In this document: positions 1 to 5,909 of the stretch, piece by piece
How the letters are laid out: each line of letters begins with the position of its first letter
How positions within the stretch are numbered: position 1 is the stretch's first letter
From: Treponema sp.
GTDB taxonomy: Bacteria > Spirochaetota > Spirochaetia > Treponematales > Breznakiellaceae
Length of the DNA: 7,543 nucleotides
Direction of reading: 5' to 3'
Assembly: GCA_031276615.1 (NCBI GenBank)
Contig: JAISND010000153.1
Coordinates: forward strand, 1-7,543
Position numbers and translations under genes: made by a program
Notes under the pieces: generated by a model
Seen by the model: only the letters and a program-made list of their open reading frames with translations
Told to the model about the DNA's origin: nothing
Databases searched by the model: none

Positions 1-590
1 TGCCGGAACTTGTGGACGATTTTATCGGGCAGCAGGAAAGCCTGTTCGCGGAGGAAACGGTACGGCGGCGCTTCCTGGGTTTCGCGGGCAGGCTTGTGCC
101 GCGTTTTCTTTCCGGCGGAAGGGAGGCAAAAACGATTTCGCGGATGCTCGTCTCCCTGGCGGACAGGCCCCTCGGGGAACTCCTTCCGGCGCTTGGCCTG
201 GAGAATCTCCGGGGCCTGCTGGCGGAACTGTCCGGCGGGGAGGCCGGGGACTTTCGCGGAAACTTCAGAAAGAATCTGCTGGAAAGATACGGAACGGAAA
301 ACCTCGGCTCCCTTCTCTCTGTCGGCGCAAAGGCGAAAGAAGACCTTGAGGGGCGGATCTGTTCCGCTTTGCTGCGCTTTGCCGAATCGGAGATGGAGAA
401 TGTCCTGGCTGCGCTGAATGTCCACGCCATGGTTTCGCGGCGCATAGATTCCCTTGACATGCTGCGGGTGGAGCGGATCATCCTTGATGTCATGGCGAAT
501 CAGCTCAAGTGGATAGATGTATTCGGTGCGATTCTCGGCTTCCTGATCGGCCTTTTTCAGGCGGGCCTTTCCTGGCTGCTGCGTTTTTAG
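1..590 (+). CDS. DUF445 family membrane-anchored protein, C-terminal part (5' truncated)
   Basis: The reading frame is already open at the window edge (codons for P-E-L precede the first GTG), so the true start lies upstream. About 196 residues are visible. Most of it is charged, helical sequence. The end carries the typical DUF445/YheB-like finish: a segment like LDMLRVERIILDV, then a conserved W-I-D-V-F-G-A-I-L-G-F-L-I-G-L-F-Q stretch forming a membrane helix, followed by a few residues ending in LLRF. Family members are bacterial proteins with terminal membrane helices and a long helical middle; their biochemical role is not established. The stop TAG at 588-590 overlaps the convergent rlmN stop by 4 nt, leaving no room for a separate terminator. 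The family call rests on the C-terminal pattern only; the long helical middle could hide other features. Confidence 0.75.
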   Translation, partial: PELVDDFIGQQESLFAEETVRRRFLGFAGRLVPRFLSGGREAKTISRMLVSLADRPLGELLPALGLENLRGLLAELSGGEAGDFRGNFRKNLLERYGTENLGSLLSVGAKAKEDLEGRICSALLRFAESEMENVLAALNVHAMVSRRIDSLDMLRVERIILDVMANQLKWIDVFGAILGFLIGLFQAGLSWLLRF

Positions 591-1747
591 GCGCGGCCGG
601 CCTTCAGGGTATCGCCAAGCTGGCCGCAGGCGCCCATTACGCCCCTGCCCTTCCGGTAGCGGCGCGTCACCCTGAGACCCTCCGACTCAAGCATTTTCCT
701 GAAGCGCTCAATTTCGTCTCCGGAGGGCCCGGAAAGGGGACGGCCTTCAAACTCAAGCCCCGGCACGGGATTCCAGGGGATAAGGTTAATCACCACGTCA
801 AGGCCCTTCGCGAAATCCGCCAGGGAGGCCGCGTCGGCGCGCCGGGTATTGATGCCCGAAAGCAGCGCCGTCTCCAGGGTTACGCGGCCGCCGCCTTTTT
901 CCTGGAAAAAGGCAAGCGCCTTCTTCAGTTCCCCAAGGGGATGTCCGGCGCTTAGGGGCATAAGGCGGCGGCGCAGCTCCGCGTCCGCGCTGGGAAGGGA
1001 AAGGGCCAGGCGCACGGCCGGCCCCTTTTCGGCCAGATCCCGGATGCCGGGAATAATGCCGCAGGTGGATACCGTTATGCGCCGCGCCGAAAAGCCGGAA
1101 CCCTGCCTGTCGGTAATCACGGAAAGGGCCCTGCGGAGTTCGGCGATATTGAGAAGGGGGTCCCCCATGCCCATGACGACGATGTTTGAAACGCCGCGCC
1201 CGGAGGCCCCGGCATTCCCCGCCGGCGAGGCGGGCCTTTCCGTCCCGCCGGCGCTTTCCCCGGGGGCTGTTCCGGCCGCGCCTGCGGGCGGAAGGCATGA
1301 TTCGCGGAGCAGCAGAAACTGTTCGACAATCTCCGCCGAATTCAGGTTGCGCAAAAAACCAAGGCTGCCTGTTTTGCAGAACACGCAGCCGGCGGGACAG
1401 CCGGCCTGCGTGGAAAGGCACGCCGTCTTTCTTCCGGCTTCGTCCGTCAAAAGAACGGCTTCTATTTTCGCGCCGTCGGAAAGTTCGATACCCAGCTTGA
1501 GGGTTCCGTCGGAATCATGGTAACGTGAAGCGATTCTGCCCGTACGCAGCAGAAAACGGCCGGCCAGTTCCCGCCGCAGGGAGAGGGGAAGATTCGTCAT
1601 TTCATCGAAGGACGAAACGCCGCGGGCGATCCATTGTTTTATCTGCAGTATCCGGTAGGAAGGCAGGGATTCAAGAAGAAGCGCCAGTTCACCGGAGGGA
1701 AGGCCCGAAAGAACCGGCCTGCCGCGGCCGGAACCCTCCGCCGTCAA
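587..1747 (-). CDS. rlmN: Dual-specificity 23S rRNA (A2503)/tRNA (A37) C2-methyltransferase RlmN
   Basis: Radical SAM enzyme that methylates C2 of A2503 in 23S rRNA and A37 in some tRNAs, acting in the cytoplasm. The 386-residue product has the [4Fe-4S] motif CxxxCxxC at C117, C121 and C124. The two mechanistic cysteines of the family are present: C110 (in CLSTQAGC) and C374 (in GACGQLGD). The SAM-binding MGMGDPL motif is at 192-198, followed by LSLPSADAELRRRLMP and NLIPWNP. Resistance-type Cfr is less likely given the overall RlmN-like pattern. Residues ~151-185 are a Gly/Ala/Pro/Ser-rich insertion between the cluster-binding region and MGMGDPL that ordinary RlmN lacks. The start is a TTG (1745-1747) whose bases overlap the upstream TPR stop (TTGA, 4-nt overlap); no good Shine-Dalgarno is visible, so translational coupling is likely. 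LSGL at residues 13-16 fits the usual RlmN N-terminus, supporting a start near here. Confidence 0.96.
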   Translation of the reverse strand: MTAEGSGRGRPVLSGLPSGELALLLESLPSYRILQIKQWIARGVSSFDEMTNLPLSLRRELAGRFLLRTGRIASRYHDSDGTLKLGIELSDGAKIEAVLLTDEAGRKTACLSTQAGCPAGCVFCKTGSLGFLRNLNSAEIVEQFLLLRESCLPPAGAAGTAPGESAGGTERPASPAGNAGASGRGVSNIVVMGMGDPLLNIAELRRALSVITDRQGSGFSARRITVSTCGIIPGIRDLAEKGPAVRLALSLPSADAELRRRLMPLSAGHPLGELKKALAFFQEKGGGRVTLETALLSGINTRRADAASLADFAKGLDVVINLIPWNPVPGLEFEGRPLSGPSGDEIERFRKMLESEGLRVTRRYRKGRGVMGACGQLGDTLKAGRA

Positions 1748-2994
1748 ATTCTGTCGAGCATCTCGGCAACCTGACTGTTCCGTATGCCCAGTTTCTGAAA
1801 TTCCTCGAGAGTTTCCGCGGCCCGGTATTTATCGCCGTTTTTCAGATAACAGTCGGCCAGCTCTATAAAGAGGCGGTAGTTTTTCGGTTCCTGCTGGATC
1901 AGCCGCTTCAGGGATACGGTGGCCTCTTCGAATTTTTCCTGGGTTTTTGCCACTATGGCCAGGCCCAGTACCGCGTAGGTGTCAAACTCGATGTTAAGCG
2001 CCCGCTCGTAATACTCAAGGGCCCTGTCGAACTGCCCCAGATTGCGGTACGCGTCTCCGGCGCGGGTCAGGATCACCTTGTTGCGGGGATCCTGCTCGAG
2101 AATACGGTTCCAGAATTCAAGGGAGCGTTCCTGGCGGTTCATGCCCCGGTAGCAGTCGGCAAGGCCGAAAAGGGCGTAGAAATTGTCCGGCTCCCTCTGA
2201 AGGGCCCGTTCAAAAAACCAGATGCCCTCGTTGAAGGTTTTAAGTTTTCTGTGGCAGTTGCCGATTGAGGTAAGAACCCGGATGTCAACGTTATCGTTGT
2301 TAAGCTCAAGCATCTTTTCCCAGTAAAAAAGCGCGTCACGGTATTCCTTGAAATCGTAATGAAGATGCCCGAGCCCTATAATCGCGTAGGGGTTTGTTTC
2401 TTCCATTTCGAGCACCCGGAGGTATACGGCCTTGGAATGTTTGAAGTCACGCATCTTCCGGTAGGCATCGGCAACCCTGGTAAGAACCGTAATATTTTTA
2501 TCATCGTGAAGCAGATACTGTTCCCAGATTTCTATTGCCCTGTGAAACTGGTTCAGGGCCTTGTAGCAGTCGGCAAGGCCGAACAGGGCATAGTTGTTTC
2601 CCTGGTGGCAGGCCAGGCAGCGCTGGTAATAAACCACCGCTTCACGGAACGCGCCCTTCTTGCGGGAAGCGTCGCCCATGCCCACAAGGGCGTAGTTGTT
2701 ATTCGCATCGACGGCAAGAATTTCAAGGAAGCAGTCCATCGCTTCGGCAATGTTGTTTTCCTTGAGAAGCTGGTACCCCTTCTTTGACAGTTCCGAAATT
2801 TCCACGGTTTCCCTGTCCGGCGGATCCGATGCGCCCGGAGATGCGGCGCGGGGCTGGCCGGCGCCCTTGCAGCCCATCAAAGGCCGGACGCCGCCGCGCG
2901 CCTGTTCGCCGGGAAAAGAAGGCGAAAGCCGATCCGGATTTCCGGCCGGTAAAGCAAAATCTTCTTCCTGTTCGATTTGTCCGCTGTTATTCAT
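1744..2994 (-). CDS. Tetratricopeptide repeat (TPR) protein with about ten repeats
   Basis: 416 residues. Residues 1-62 are Gly/Pro/Ala-rich, low-complexity and probably disordered, with no signal peptide. From about residue 66 to 410 there are roughly ten TPR units of 34-35 residues, e.g. YALFGLADCYKALNQ near 135, VLTRVADAYRK near 170, YALFGLADCYRGMNR near 273 and ILTRAGDAYRNLGQ near 308. The TPR consensus (W/L/Y-G-A/Y-A-P spacing) is clear. TPR arrays form superhelical scaffolds that bind peptides or partner proteins; no catalytic domain is visible, so the partner is unknown. The protein appears cytoplasmic. ATG at 2992-2994 follows a GAGGA Shine-Dalgarno (around 3002-3008) and overlaps the upstream gene by 8 nt; the downstream end overlaps rlmN by 4 nt. 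The operon position with rlmN and rsmD suggests, but does not show, a translation-related or general housekeeping role. Confidence 0.93.
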   Translation of the reverse strand: MNNSGQIEQEEDFALPAGNPDRLSPSFPGEQARGGVRPLMGCKGAGQPRAASPGASDPPDRETVEISELSKKGYQLLKENNIAEAMDCFLEILAVDANNNYALVGMGDASRKKGAFREAVVYYQRCLACHQGNNYALFGLADCYKALNQFHRAIEIWEQYLLHDDKNITVLTRVADAYRKMRDFKHSKAVYLRVLEMEETNPYAIIGLGHLHYDFKEYRDALFYWEKMLELNNDNVDIRVLTSIGNCHRKLKTFNEGIWFFERALQREPDNFYALFGLADCYRGMNRQERSLEFWNRILEQDPRNKVILTRAGDAYRNLGQFDRALEYYERALNIEFDTYAVLGLAIVAKTQEKFEEATVSLKRLIQQEPKNYRLFIELADCYLKNGDKYRAAETLEEFQKLGIRNSQVAEMLDRI

Positions 2995-3334
2995 CTGAAG
3001 GTTCCTCTTCTTTGTGTATTAAATTCCGTAATATACCCGAGAGCTGCATGATGATGGGTTCTGATTTGGCATGATCCGGCGCAATCCAATACATCCGAAG
3101 CGCGTCTATTAGTTTACCCTGAGACTTGTAATAATCCCCGACTCTGGAGATTCCGTCCGAATAACCGGTTGTCAAAAATATCCTCCGGGCCGCCTCAATA
3201 TCACCGGAGTTGAACAATGCGTTGCCCTTGCGATTCAGGGCCGCCCGCCTGGCTCCGTCTATTGGGGGTGGGGAGGCTGTTTTCAAAAAAACATTCTGTT
3301 CTTTGAACTTTTCAAATACTTTTTTATAATCCAT
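2987..3334 (-). CDS. Short conserved-type hypothetical protein with TPR-like helical hairpins
   Basis: 115 residues; not recognised as a named family. After a lysine-rich N-terminal helix (MDYKKVFEKFKEQN) and a Pro-containing linker, residues 31-56 (AALNRKGNALFNSGDIEAARRIF) and 61-86 (GISRVGDYYKSQGKLIDALRMY) each look like a TPR-type helical hairpin. The C-terminal tail is highly acidic (HKEEEPSDE). There is no membrane segment or signal peptide. ATG is at 3332-3334; only a weak CAGG lies about 9-12 nt upstream. It overlaps the following large TPR gene by 8 nt and probably works with it, perhaps as a detached N-terminal part of the same scaffold. The upstream 180-nt gap suggests it may head its own transcript, although I see no convincing promoter. 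Codon usage resembles the neighbours apart from an A/T-rich 5' end. Confidence 0.8.
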   Translation of the reverse strand: MDYKKVFEKFKEQNVFLKTASPPPIDGARRAALNRKGNALFNSGDIEAARRIFLTTGYSDGISRVGDYYKSQGKLIDALRMYWIAPDHAKSEPIIMQLSGILRNLIHKEEEPSDE

Positions 3335-3385
3335 TTACAAGCCTGAATCCAATAACGTTTAATGAACCTGTCCGCCAGGCCGGCT

Positions 3386-3400
3386 GCCTGTCTCACAGGC
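3386..3400. repeat. Small inverted repeat in the gap upstream of the short TPR-like gene
   Basis: Arms GCCTGT and ACAGGC, 6 bp perfect with a 3-nt spacer. It lies 52-66 bases upstream of the short TPR-like gene start (minus strand). No U-tract follows it on either strand, so it is not an intrinsic terminator. It could be a leader hairpin or protein site, or chance. Confidence 0.4.
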
Positions 3401-3442
3401 CCCGCAAAATGCTCCGTGCTTTATGATTTTTAACGGAAGCTG

Positions 3443-3464
3443 TCCGGAAGCCGAAGTTTCCGGA
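3443..3464 (-). other. Hairpin with cUUCGg tetraloop in the rsmD downstream gap
   Basis: On the minus strand the arms TCCGGAA and TTCCGGA (7 bp perfect) enclose ACTTCGGC. After one A-C mismatch the loop closes as C(UUCG)G, an exceptionally stable tetraloop in RNA. It lies about 50 nt downstream of the rsmD stop and 109 nt upstream of the short TPR-like gene. No run of U follows within ten bases, so it is not a classical intrinsic terminator; it may protect the 3' end of the rsmD transcript or be part of the next gene's leader. The rest of the 180-nt gap (3335-3514) holds A/T-rich tracts next to the rsmD stop and no recognisable gene. Confidence 0.5.
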
Positions 3465-3514
3465 TAACCCTAATATTATTTTCAACTATTTTTTCAAAAA
3501 AAACAACAAAAAAT

Positions 3515-4063
3515 TCATGGGAGAGGCGTTTTTTTTCGCGAAATGAACATATCTACCACCGATCTTCCGTATTCGCGCGTATCTGTTTTGTCCAAAAGCG
3601 CCGTCTGTTCCTTTTGGCTGTCCTCACGGGGCCGGTGCAGCAAAATTTTTGTTTCATTTGAAACGAGAGGGGATGAGGCGATTCTGCGCAGGAGATCCCA
3701 CCTGTAGCGGTAGGGGAAGGGCGGATCAAGGAAAATAATATCGAATTTTTTTTGGGCGCGTTTGACGTAAAGCTCAACCGGCAGGAAACGGCAATGGATC
3801 CGTACCGGCGACAGGGAAACATTCTTTAGCAGGACGCGCCTCTTGAGGGGATCCATTTCCACCGCCTCCACACGGCCGGCGCCCCTGGACGCGGCTTCAA
3901 GGGCGATCGCGCCGGAGCCTGAAAAAAGGTCGAGGAATGAAAGGCCTTCCAGGCTGCCCAGAACGGCAAAAACCGATTCCCTCATGCGGTCCATGCTGGG
4001 CCGGATAAGGCCGTCCGGAACCTCTATCCGCCTTCCCTTTAAAATACCGCCGGTAATCCGCAC
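3515..4063 (-). CDS. rsmD: 16S rRNA (guanine(966)-N(2))-methyltransferase RsmD
   Basis: SAM-dependent Rossmann-fold methyltransferase that methylates G966 of 16S rRNA during 30S assembly. The 182-residue product matches the family's usual length. It shows the RsmD N-terminus (MRITGGILKGRRIEVP), the RPSMDRMRES motif at 21-30, SAM motif I FLDLFSGSGAIALEA at 43-57, an acidic ribose-binding stretch VEAVEMD at 65-71, and the catalytic DPPF at 113-116, typical of N-methyltransferases acting on exocyclic amines. The start is GTG (4061-4063), chosen because it gives the canonical N-terminus; a weak AAGG lies upstream. Its first base is the last base of the preceding gene's TAG, so the two are translationally linked. 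The C-terminal end is basic (SRKKTPLP). Confidence 0.96.
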   Translation of the reverse strand: MRITGGILKGRRIEVPDGLIRPSMDRMRESVFAVLGSLEGLSFLDLFSGSGAIALEAASRGAGRVEAVEMDPLKRRVLLKNVSLSPVRIHCRFLPVELYVKRAQKKFDIIFLDPPFPYRYRWDLLRRIASSPLVSNETKILLHRPREDSQKEQTALLDKTDTREYGRSVVDMFISRKKTPLP

Positions 4064-4500
4064 TAGAGGCCTTTCAGAAGCTCGCTGAGCTCGTCGGAGC
4101 TGACCACCGGTTCCGCCTCTTCCCCGGAGACCCTGGAGTCGTCGATTGTTTTTCTGCGCGCCGCGCTTTTGCCTTTAAGGAGCAGAATCTTCTCCCGTAT
4201 GTCCGGGTACCGGGCGGCGGAGATGCCGCCCTGGCCGTTGTAAAACCTGGTCAGAAGCTGGTCGAACTGCCATTCCAGATCGGAAAGATTGTTGAACTCG
4301 CCGGCCCTTTCAATAAGCTTTACGTTTTCAACAAGGTTTGCCAGGAGTACGTCAAGAACGCCGCTGATAAATTCCAGGTCGTCCAGGGTTTTTTCCAGAA
4401 AAAGCCCCGGATCCGCCTCAATGGTCAGGGTGTCGTGAATCATGCGGATTCTGGCATCAAGAACAAATATGTTATCCTCGAAATTAATATGTTTGTTCAT
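4063..4500 (-). CDS. Hypothetical helical acidic protein upstream of rsmD
   Basis: 145 residues; not recognised. It is predicted to be largely alpha-helical, with helices at roughly 12-26, 32-65 (amphipathic, TLDDLEFISGVLDVLLANLVENVKLIE), 72-87 and 97-110. A charged, probably flexible stretch (115-135) follows, ending in a short SSDELSELLKGL helix. It has no signal peptide, membrane segment, cysteine cluster or nucleotide-binding motif. The ATG at 4498-4500 has no visible Shine-Dalgarno; the sequence just upstream is A/T-rich, with a GATAAT element at 4518-4523 (minus) that might be a -10. It is the first gene of the leftward cluster and ends one base into the rsmD GTG, so it is co-expressed with that methyltransferase. 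It could be a partner or a spirochaete-specific helical protein; the function is unknown. Confidence 0.8.
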   Translation of the reverse strand: MNKHINFEDNIFVLDARIRMIHDTLTIEADPGLFLEKTLDDLEFISGVLDVLLANLVENVKLIERAGEFNNLSDLEWQFDQLLTRFYNGQGGISAARYPDIREKILLLKGKSAARRKTIDDSRVSGEEAEPVVSSDELSELLKGL

Positions 4501-4591
4501 AATTGATTTATGAATCTATTATCGGTATTTATCCGGTTTTAATCCGGGGAAATTACCGCGGGCGGGAAAAAACAGGGGGCAGGCGCCATGT

Positions 4592-4622
4592 GCGTTTACT
4601 TAGGATCAAATTAGGTAAACGC
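4592..4622. promoter_or_regulatory. Inverted repeat in the divergent control region
   Basis: Perfect 8-bp arms GCGTTTAC (4592-4599) and GTAAACGC (4615-4622), spaced by 15 bases. If transcribed, the stem extends inward through TTAG/TTAG with two G-U pairs to 12 bp, leaving a 7-nt loop (GATCAAA). It lies 63 bp upstream of the -35 of the rpsF promoter and 92 bp upstream of the leftward gene start, so it could serve either direction. No T-run follows on either strand, arguing against a terminator. The two-arm spacing resembles a dimeric regulator site, which is inference. Confidence 0.55.
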
Positions 4623-4684
4623 CTATGGATTCACCATTTTCCGGTTCTTCCCTGTCTGTTTTTGCCGGAACACAAACCAGGCTA

Positions 4685-4713
4685 TGGACATCTTTTCTTC
4701 TTTTCATTATACT
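4685..4713 (+). promoter_or_regulatory. Sigma70-type promoter of the rpsF operon
   Basis: -35 TGGACA (4685-4690; 5 of 6 matches to TTGACA) and -10 TATACT (4708-4713; 5 of 6 matches to TATAAT) with an ideal 17-bp spacer. Transcription would start near 4720, giving an rpsF leader of about 50 nt. This is the only good promoter match I see in the divergent region in the plus direction. Confidence 0.75.
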
Positions 4714-4729
4714 TTCCCTACCTTCTTGT

Positions 4730-4768
4730 CCGTCCCTGGGGCGGGCCACTACAGTCCGTAAGGAGGAC
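4730..4768 (+). promoter_or_regulatory. Structured rpsF leader with strong Shine-Dalgarno
   Basis: A GC-rich hairpin can form from CCG (4730-4732) plus CC (4734-4735) against GG (4740-4741) plus CGG (4742-4744), with one bulged U. A second small stem pairs GTCC (4754-4757) with GGAC (4765-4768); its loop contains most of the strong Shine-Dalgarno AAGGAGG (4760-4766), 4 nt before the rpsF ATG. Many bacteria have an rpsF leader element bound by the S6:S18 complex that uses an exposed CCG; CCG occurs here at 4730 and 4756, but I cannot confirm the consensus by eye. Confidence 0.4.
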
Positions 4769-4770
4769 CT

Positions 4771-5052
4771 ATGCGTCAATACGAGCTTACGGTCATCTTC
4801 CCCCCGGAAGATGATCAGCACAAGGCGGGTCGCGAGCAAATTCTGGCAGACCTTGCCGCCAACGGTGTCGGGATCGAAAAAACCGATGAAATCGGGGACA
4901 GAAATCTCGCCTACGAAATCAAAAAGAGAAAAACGGGGAAATACGTGCTTTTCACGCTTAAAGCCGACCCGGCAAAAATCACCGTTCTTGATCGGATCTT
5001 TAAACTCAACGCCAATCTCCTCAAGTATCTTTTTGTAAAAGTGGAAGAATAG
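4771..5052 (+). CDS. rpsF: 30S ribosomal protein bS6
   Basis: 93 residues, the normal length for bS6, which pairs with bS18 on the central domain of 16S rRNA in the platform of the 30S subunit. The N-terminal beta strand MRQYELTVIFPP, the conserved RNLAYEIKKRKTGKYVLFTLKADP region (44-67) and the C-terminal LDRIFKLNANLLKYLFVKV are diagnostic. The ATG follows a near-perfect AAGGAGG. It is the first gene of the operon rpsF-ssb-rpsR-DUF2232-rplI, with the promoter at 4685-4713, and lies 9 nt before ssb. The S6:S18 complex often represses its own operon. Confidence 0.97.
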   Translation: MRQYELTVIFPPEDDQHKAGREQILADLAANGVGIEKTDEIGDRNLAYEIKKRKTGKYVLFTLKADPAKITVLDRIFKLNANLLKYLFVKVEE

Positions 5053-5061
5053 GGGGATGTC

Positions 5062-5541
5062 ATGGCTGATTTAAACCATGTAGTTCTGATTGGAAGGCTC
5101 ACCCGCGACGCGGAACTGAAATATACCGCGAGCGGTCAGGCGGTCTGCAAATTTTCCATTGCCGTAAACAGGCGGCGTAAGAACGGCGACCAGTGGGAAG
5201 ACGAGGCGAATTTTTTCGATATCGTTGTGTGGGGCAGACAGGGCGAAGCCCTCAGCCAGTATCTGGTCAAGGGGAAAATGGTGGGCGTTGACGGAGAACT
5301 CCGGCAGGATCGCTGGCAGCAGGATGGACAGAACCGTTCAAAAGTAGAAATTGTCACCAATTACCTGCAGCTCCTGGGCGGGGGGCCGGGCGCGGCCGCC
5401 GCCGCCGGCGGCGCTTCCCCGAACGGCCACGGACAGGGCGGCGGCGCTTACGGCGGCCAGGAAAAGCAAAACTGGCAGGGGCAGGGCGGCCAATCCCAGG
5501 CGCCCGCCGCCGACGGTTTTGCCGATGATATTCCATTTTAG
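5062..5541 (+). CDS. ssb: Single-stranded DNA-binding protein SSB
   Basis: 159 residues. Binds and protects single-stranded DNA during replication, repair and recombination as a tetramer. Residues 1-105 form the OB fold ([57 protein letters not shown]), with aromatic W45, W57 and W85 near expected DNA-stacking positions. Residues 106-150 are a Gly/Ala/Gln-rich flexible linker, including a run of five alanines. The protein ends in the acidic tip FADDIPF, which recruits partner proteins. ATG at 5062 follows a GGGGGAT purine stretch 9 nt after the rpsF stop. Position between rpsF and rpsR is the classical arrangement. The linker-coding DNA is extremely GC-rich (GCC/GGC repeats). Confidence 0.97.
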   Translation: MADLNHVVLIGRLTRDAELKYTASGQAVCKFSIAVNRRRKNGDQWEDEANFFDIVVWGRQGEALSQYLVKGKMVGVDGELRQDRWQQDGQNRSKVEIVTNYLQLLGGGPGAAAAAGGASPNGHGQGGGAYGGQEKQNWQGQGGQSQAPAADGFADDIPF

Positions 5542-5552
5542 AGGAGAGAAAT

Positions 5553-5885
5553 ATGTCTGACGAAAAATACATTGAAACCGAACGTCCTCCCCGGCAGGAC
5601 AGGGGTATGGACACCGGAATGGACGGCCGTGACGGCGAAGAGCGGATGGGACGCGGCGGCAAGGGTGGCAAGCTCTACTTCAACAAGAAGAAGGTATGCA
5701 AATTCTGCATGCAGAAGCTGAAGATAGATTACAAAGACGCCGATACCCTTCGCCGTTTTATTACCGAGCGCGGGAAGATTCTTCCAAGGCGCATCACCGG
5801 TACCTGCGCAAAGCATCAGCGGGCGCTGGCCCTGGCCATTAAAAGGGCCAGAACCATCGCCCTGCTTCCCTTTGTGGCGAACTGA
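5553..5885 (+). CDS. rpsR: 30S ribosomal protein bS18, with N-terminal extension
   Basis: 110 residues against a usual 75-90. The core starts near residue 40: [21 protein letters not shown], then [40 protein letters not shown], all diagnostic of bS18, which binds 16S rRNA together with bS6. C49 and C52 (CxxC) with C85 and H88 (TCAKH) look like an intact zinc-binding set, i.e. a C+ type S18. The first 40 residues form a charged, Gly/Met/Arg/Asp-rich extension ([23 protein letters not shown]), probably disordered. ATG at 5553 follows GAGGAGA (5541-5547) with 5-nt spacing. A start further in (M32) would remove the extension but has no good Shine-Dalgarno. Confidence 0.97.
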   Translation: MSDEKYIETERPPRQDRGMDTGMDGRDGEERMGRGGKGGKLYFNKKKVCKFCMQKLKIDYKDADTLRRFITERGKILPRRITGTCAKHQRALALAIKRARTIALLPFVAN

Positions 5886-5909
5886 TACCATTCCCGCCTT
5901 TCGCCCTTT

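Noticed and set aside
595..602. GGCCGGCC palindrome near the DUF445/rlmN junction
   Set aside because: Lies within rlmN coding sequence, is not followed by T-runs, and is ordinary for a GC-rich genome.
798..1523. Long open frames in rlmN on both strands
   Set aside because: Out-of-frame readings of a GC-rich gene; the rlmN frame carries all catalytic motifs and the others are Arg/Pro-rich nonsense.
3489..3513. T-rich tract after rsmD (minus strand) as intrinsic terminator
   Set aside because: No GC-rich stem directly precedes the T-runs on the transcribed strand; the nearby hairpin lies downstream of them.
3486..3518. Ten-codon frame MNFLLFFLKK whose ATG overlaps the rsmD TGA
   Set aside because: Composed of A/T homopolymers with no independent ribosome site; most likely chance.
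4518..4523. GATAAT on the minus strand as -10 of the 145-aa gene
   Set aside because: No matching -35 at 16-18 bp; kept only as a remark in the gene entry.
4531..4547. Two ATCCGG copies as a direct-repeat operator
   Set aside because: Six-base repeats rich in CCGG are expected by chance in this composition.
4625..5038. Open frame whose start looks like a lipoprotein signal (hydrophobic run then LPSC)
   Set aside because: No Shine-Dalgarno, the rpsF promoter and leader lie inside it, and most of it is rpsF read in another frame.
5376..5413. G-runs and a 14-bp CGCCGCC/GGCGGCG palindrome in ssb as G-quadruplex or regulatory hairpin
   Set aside because: Explained by Gly/Ala codons of the SSB linker; the G-runs do not form four separate GGG tracts with loops.
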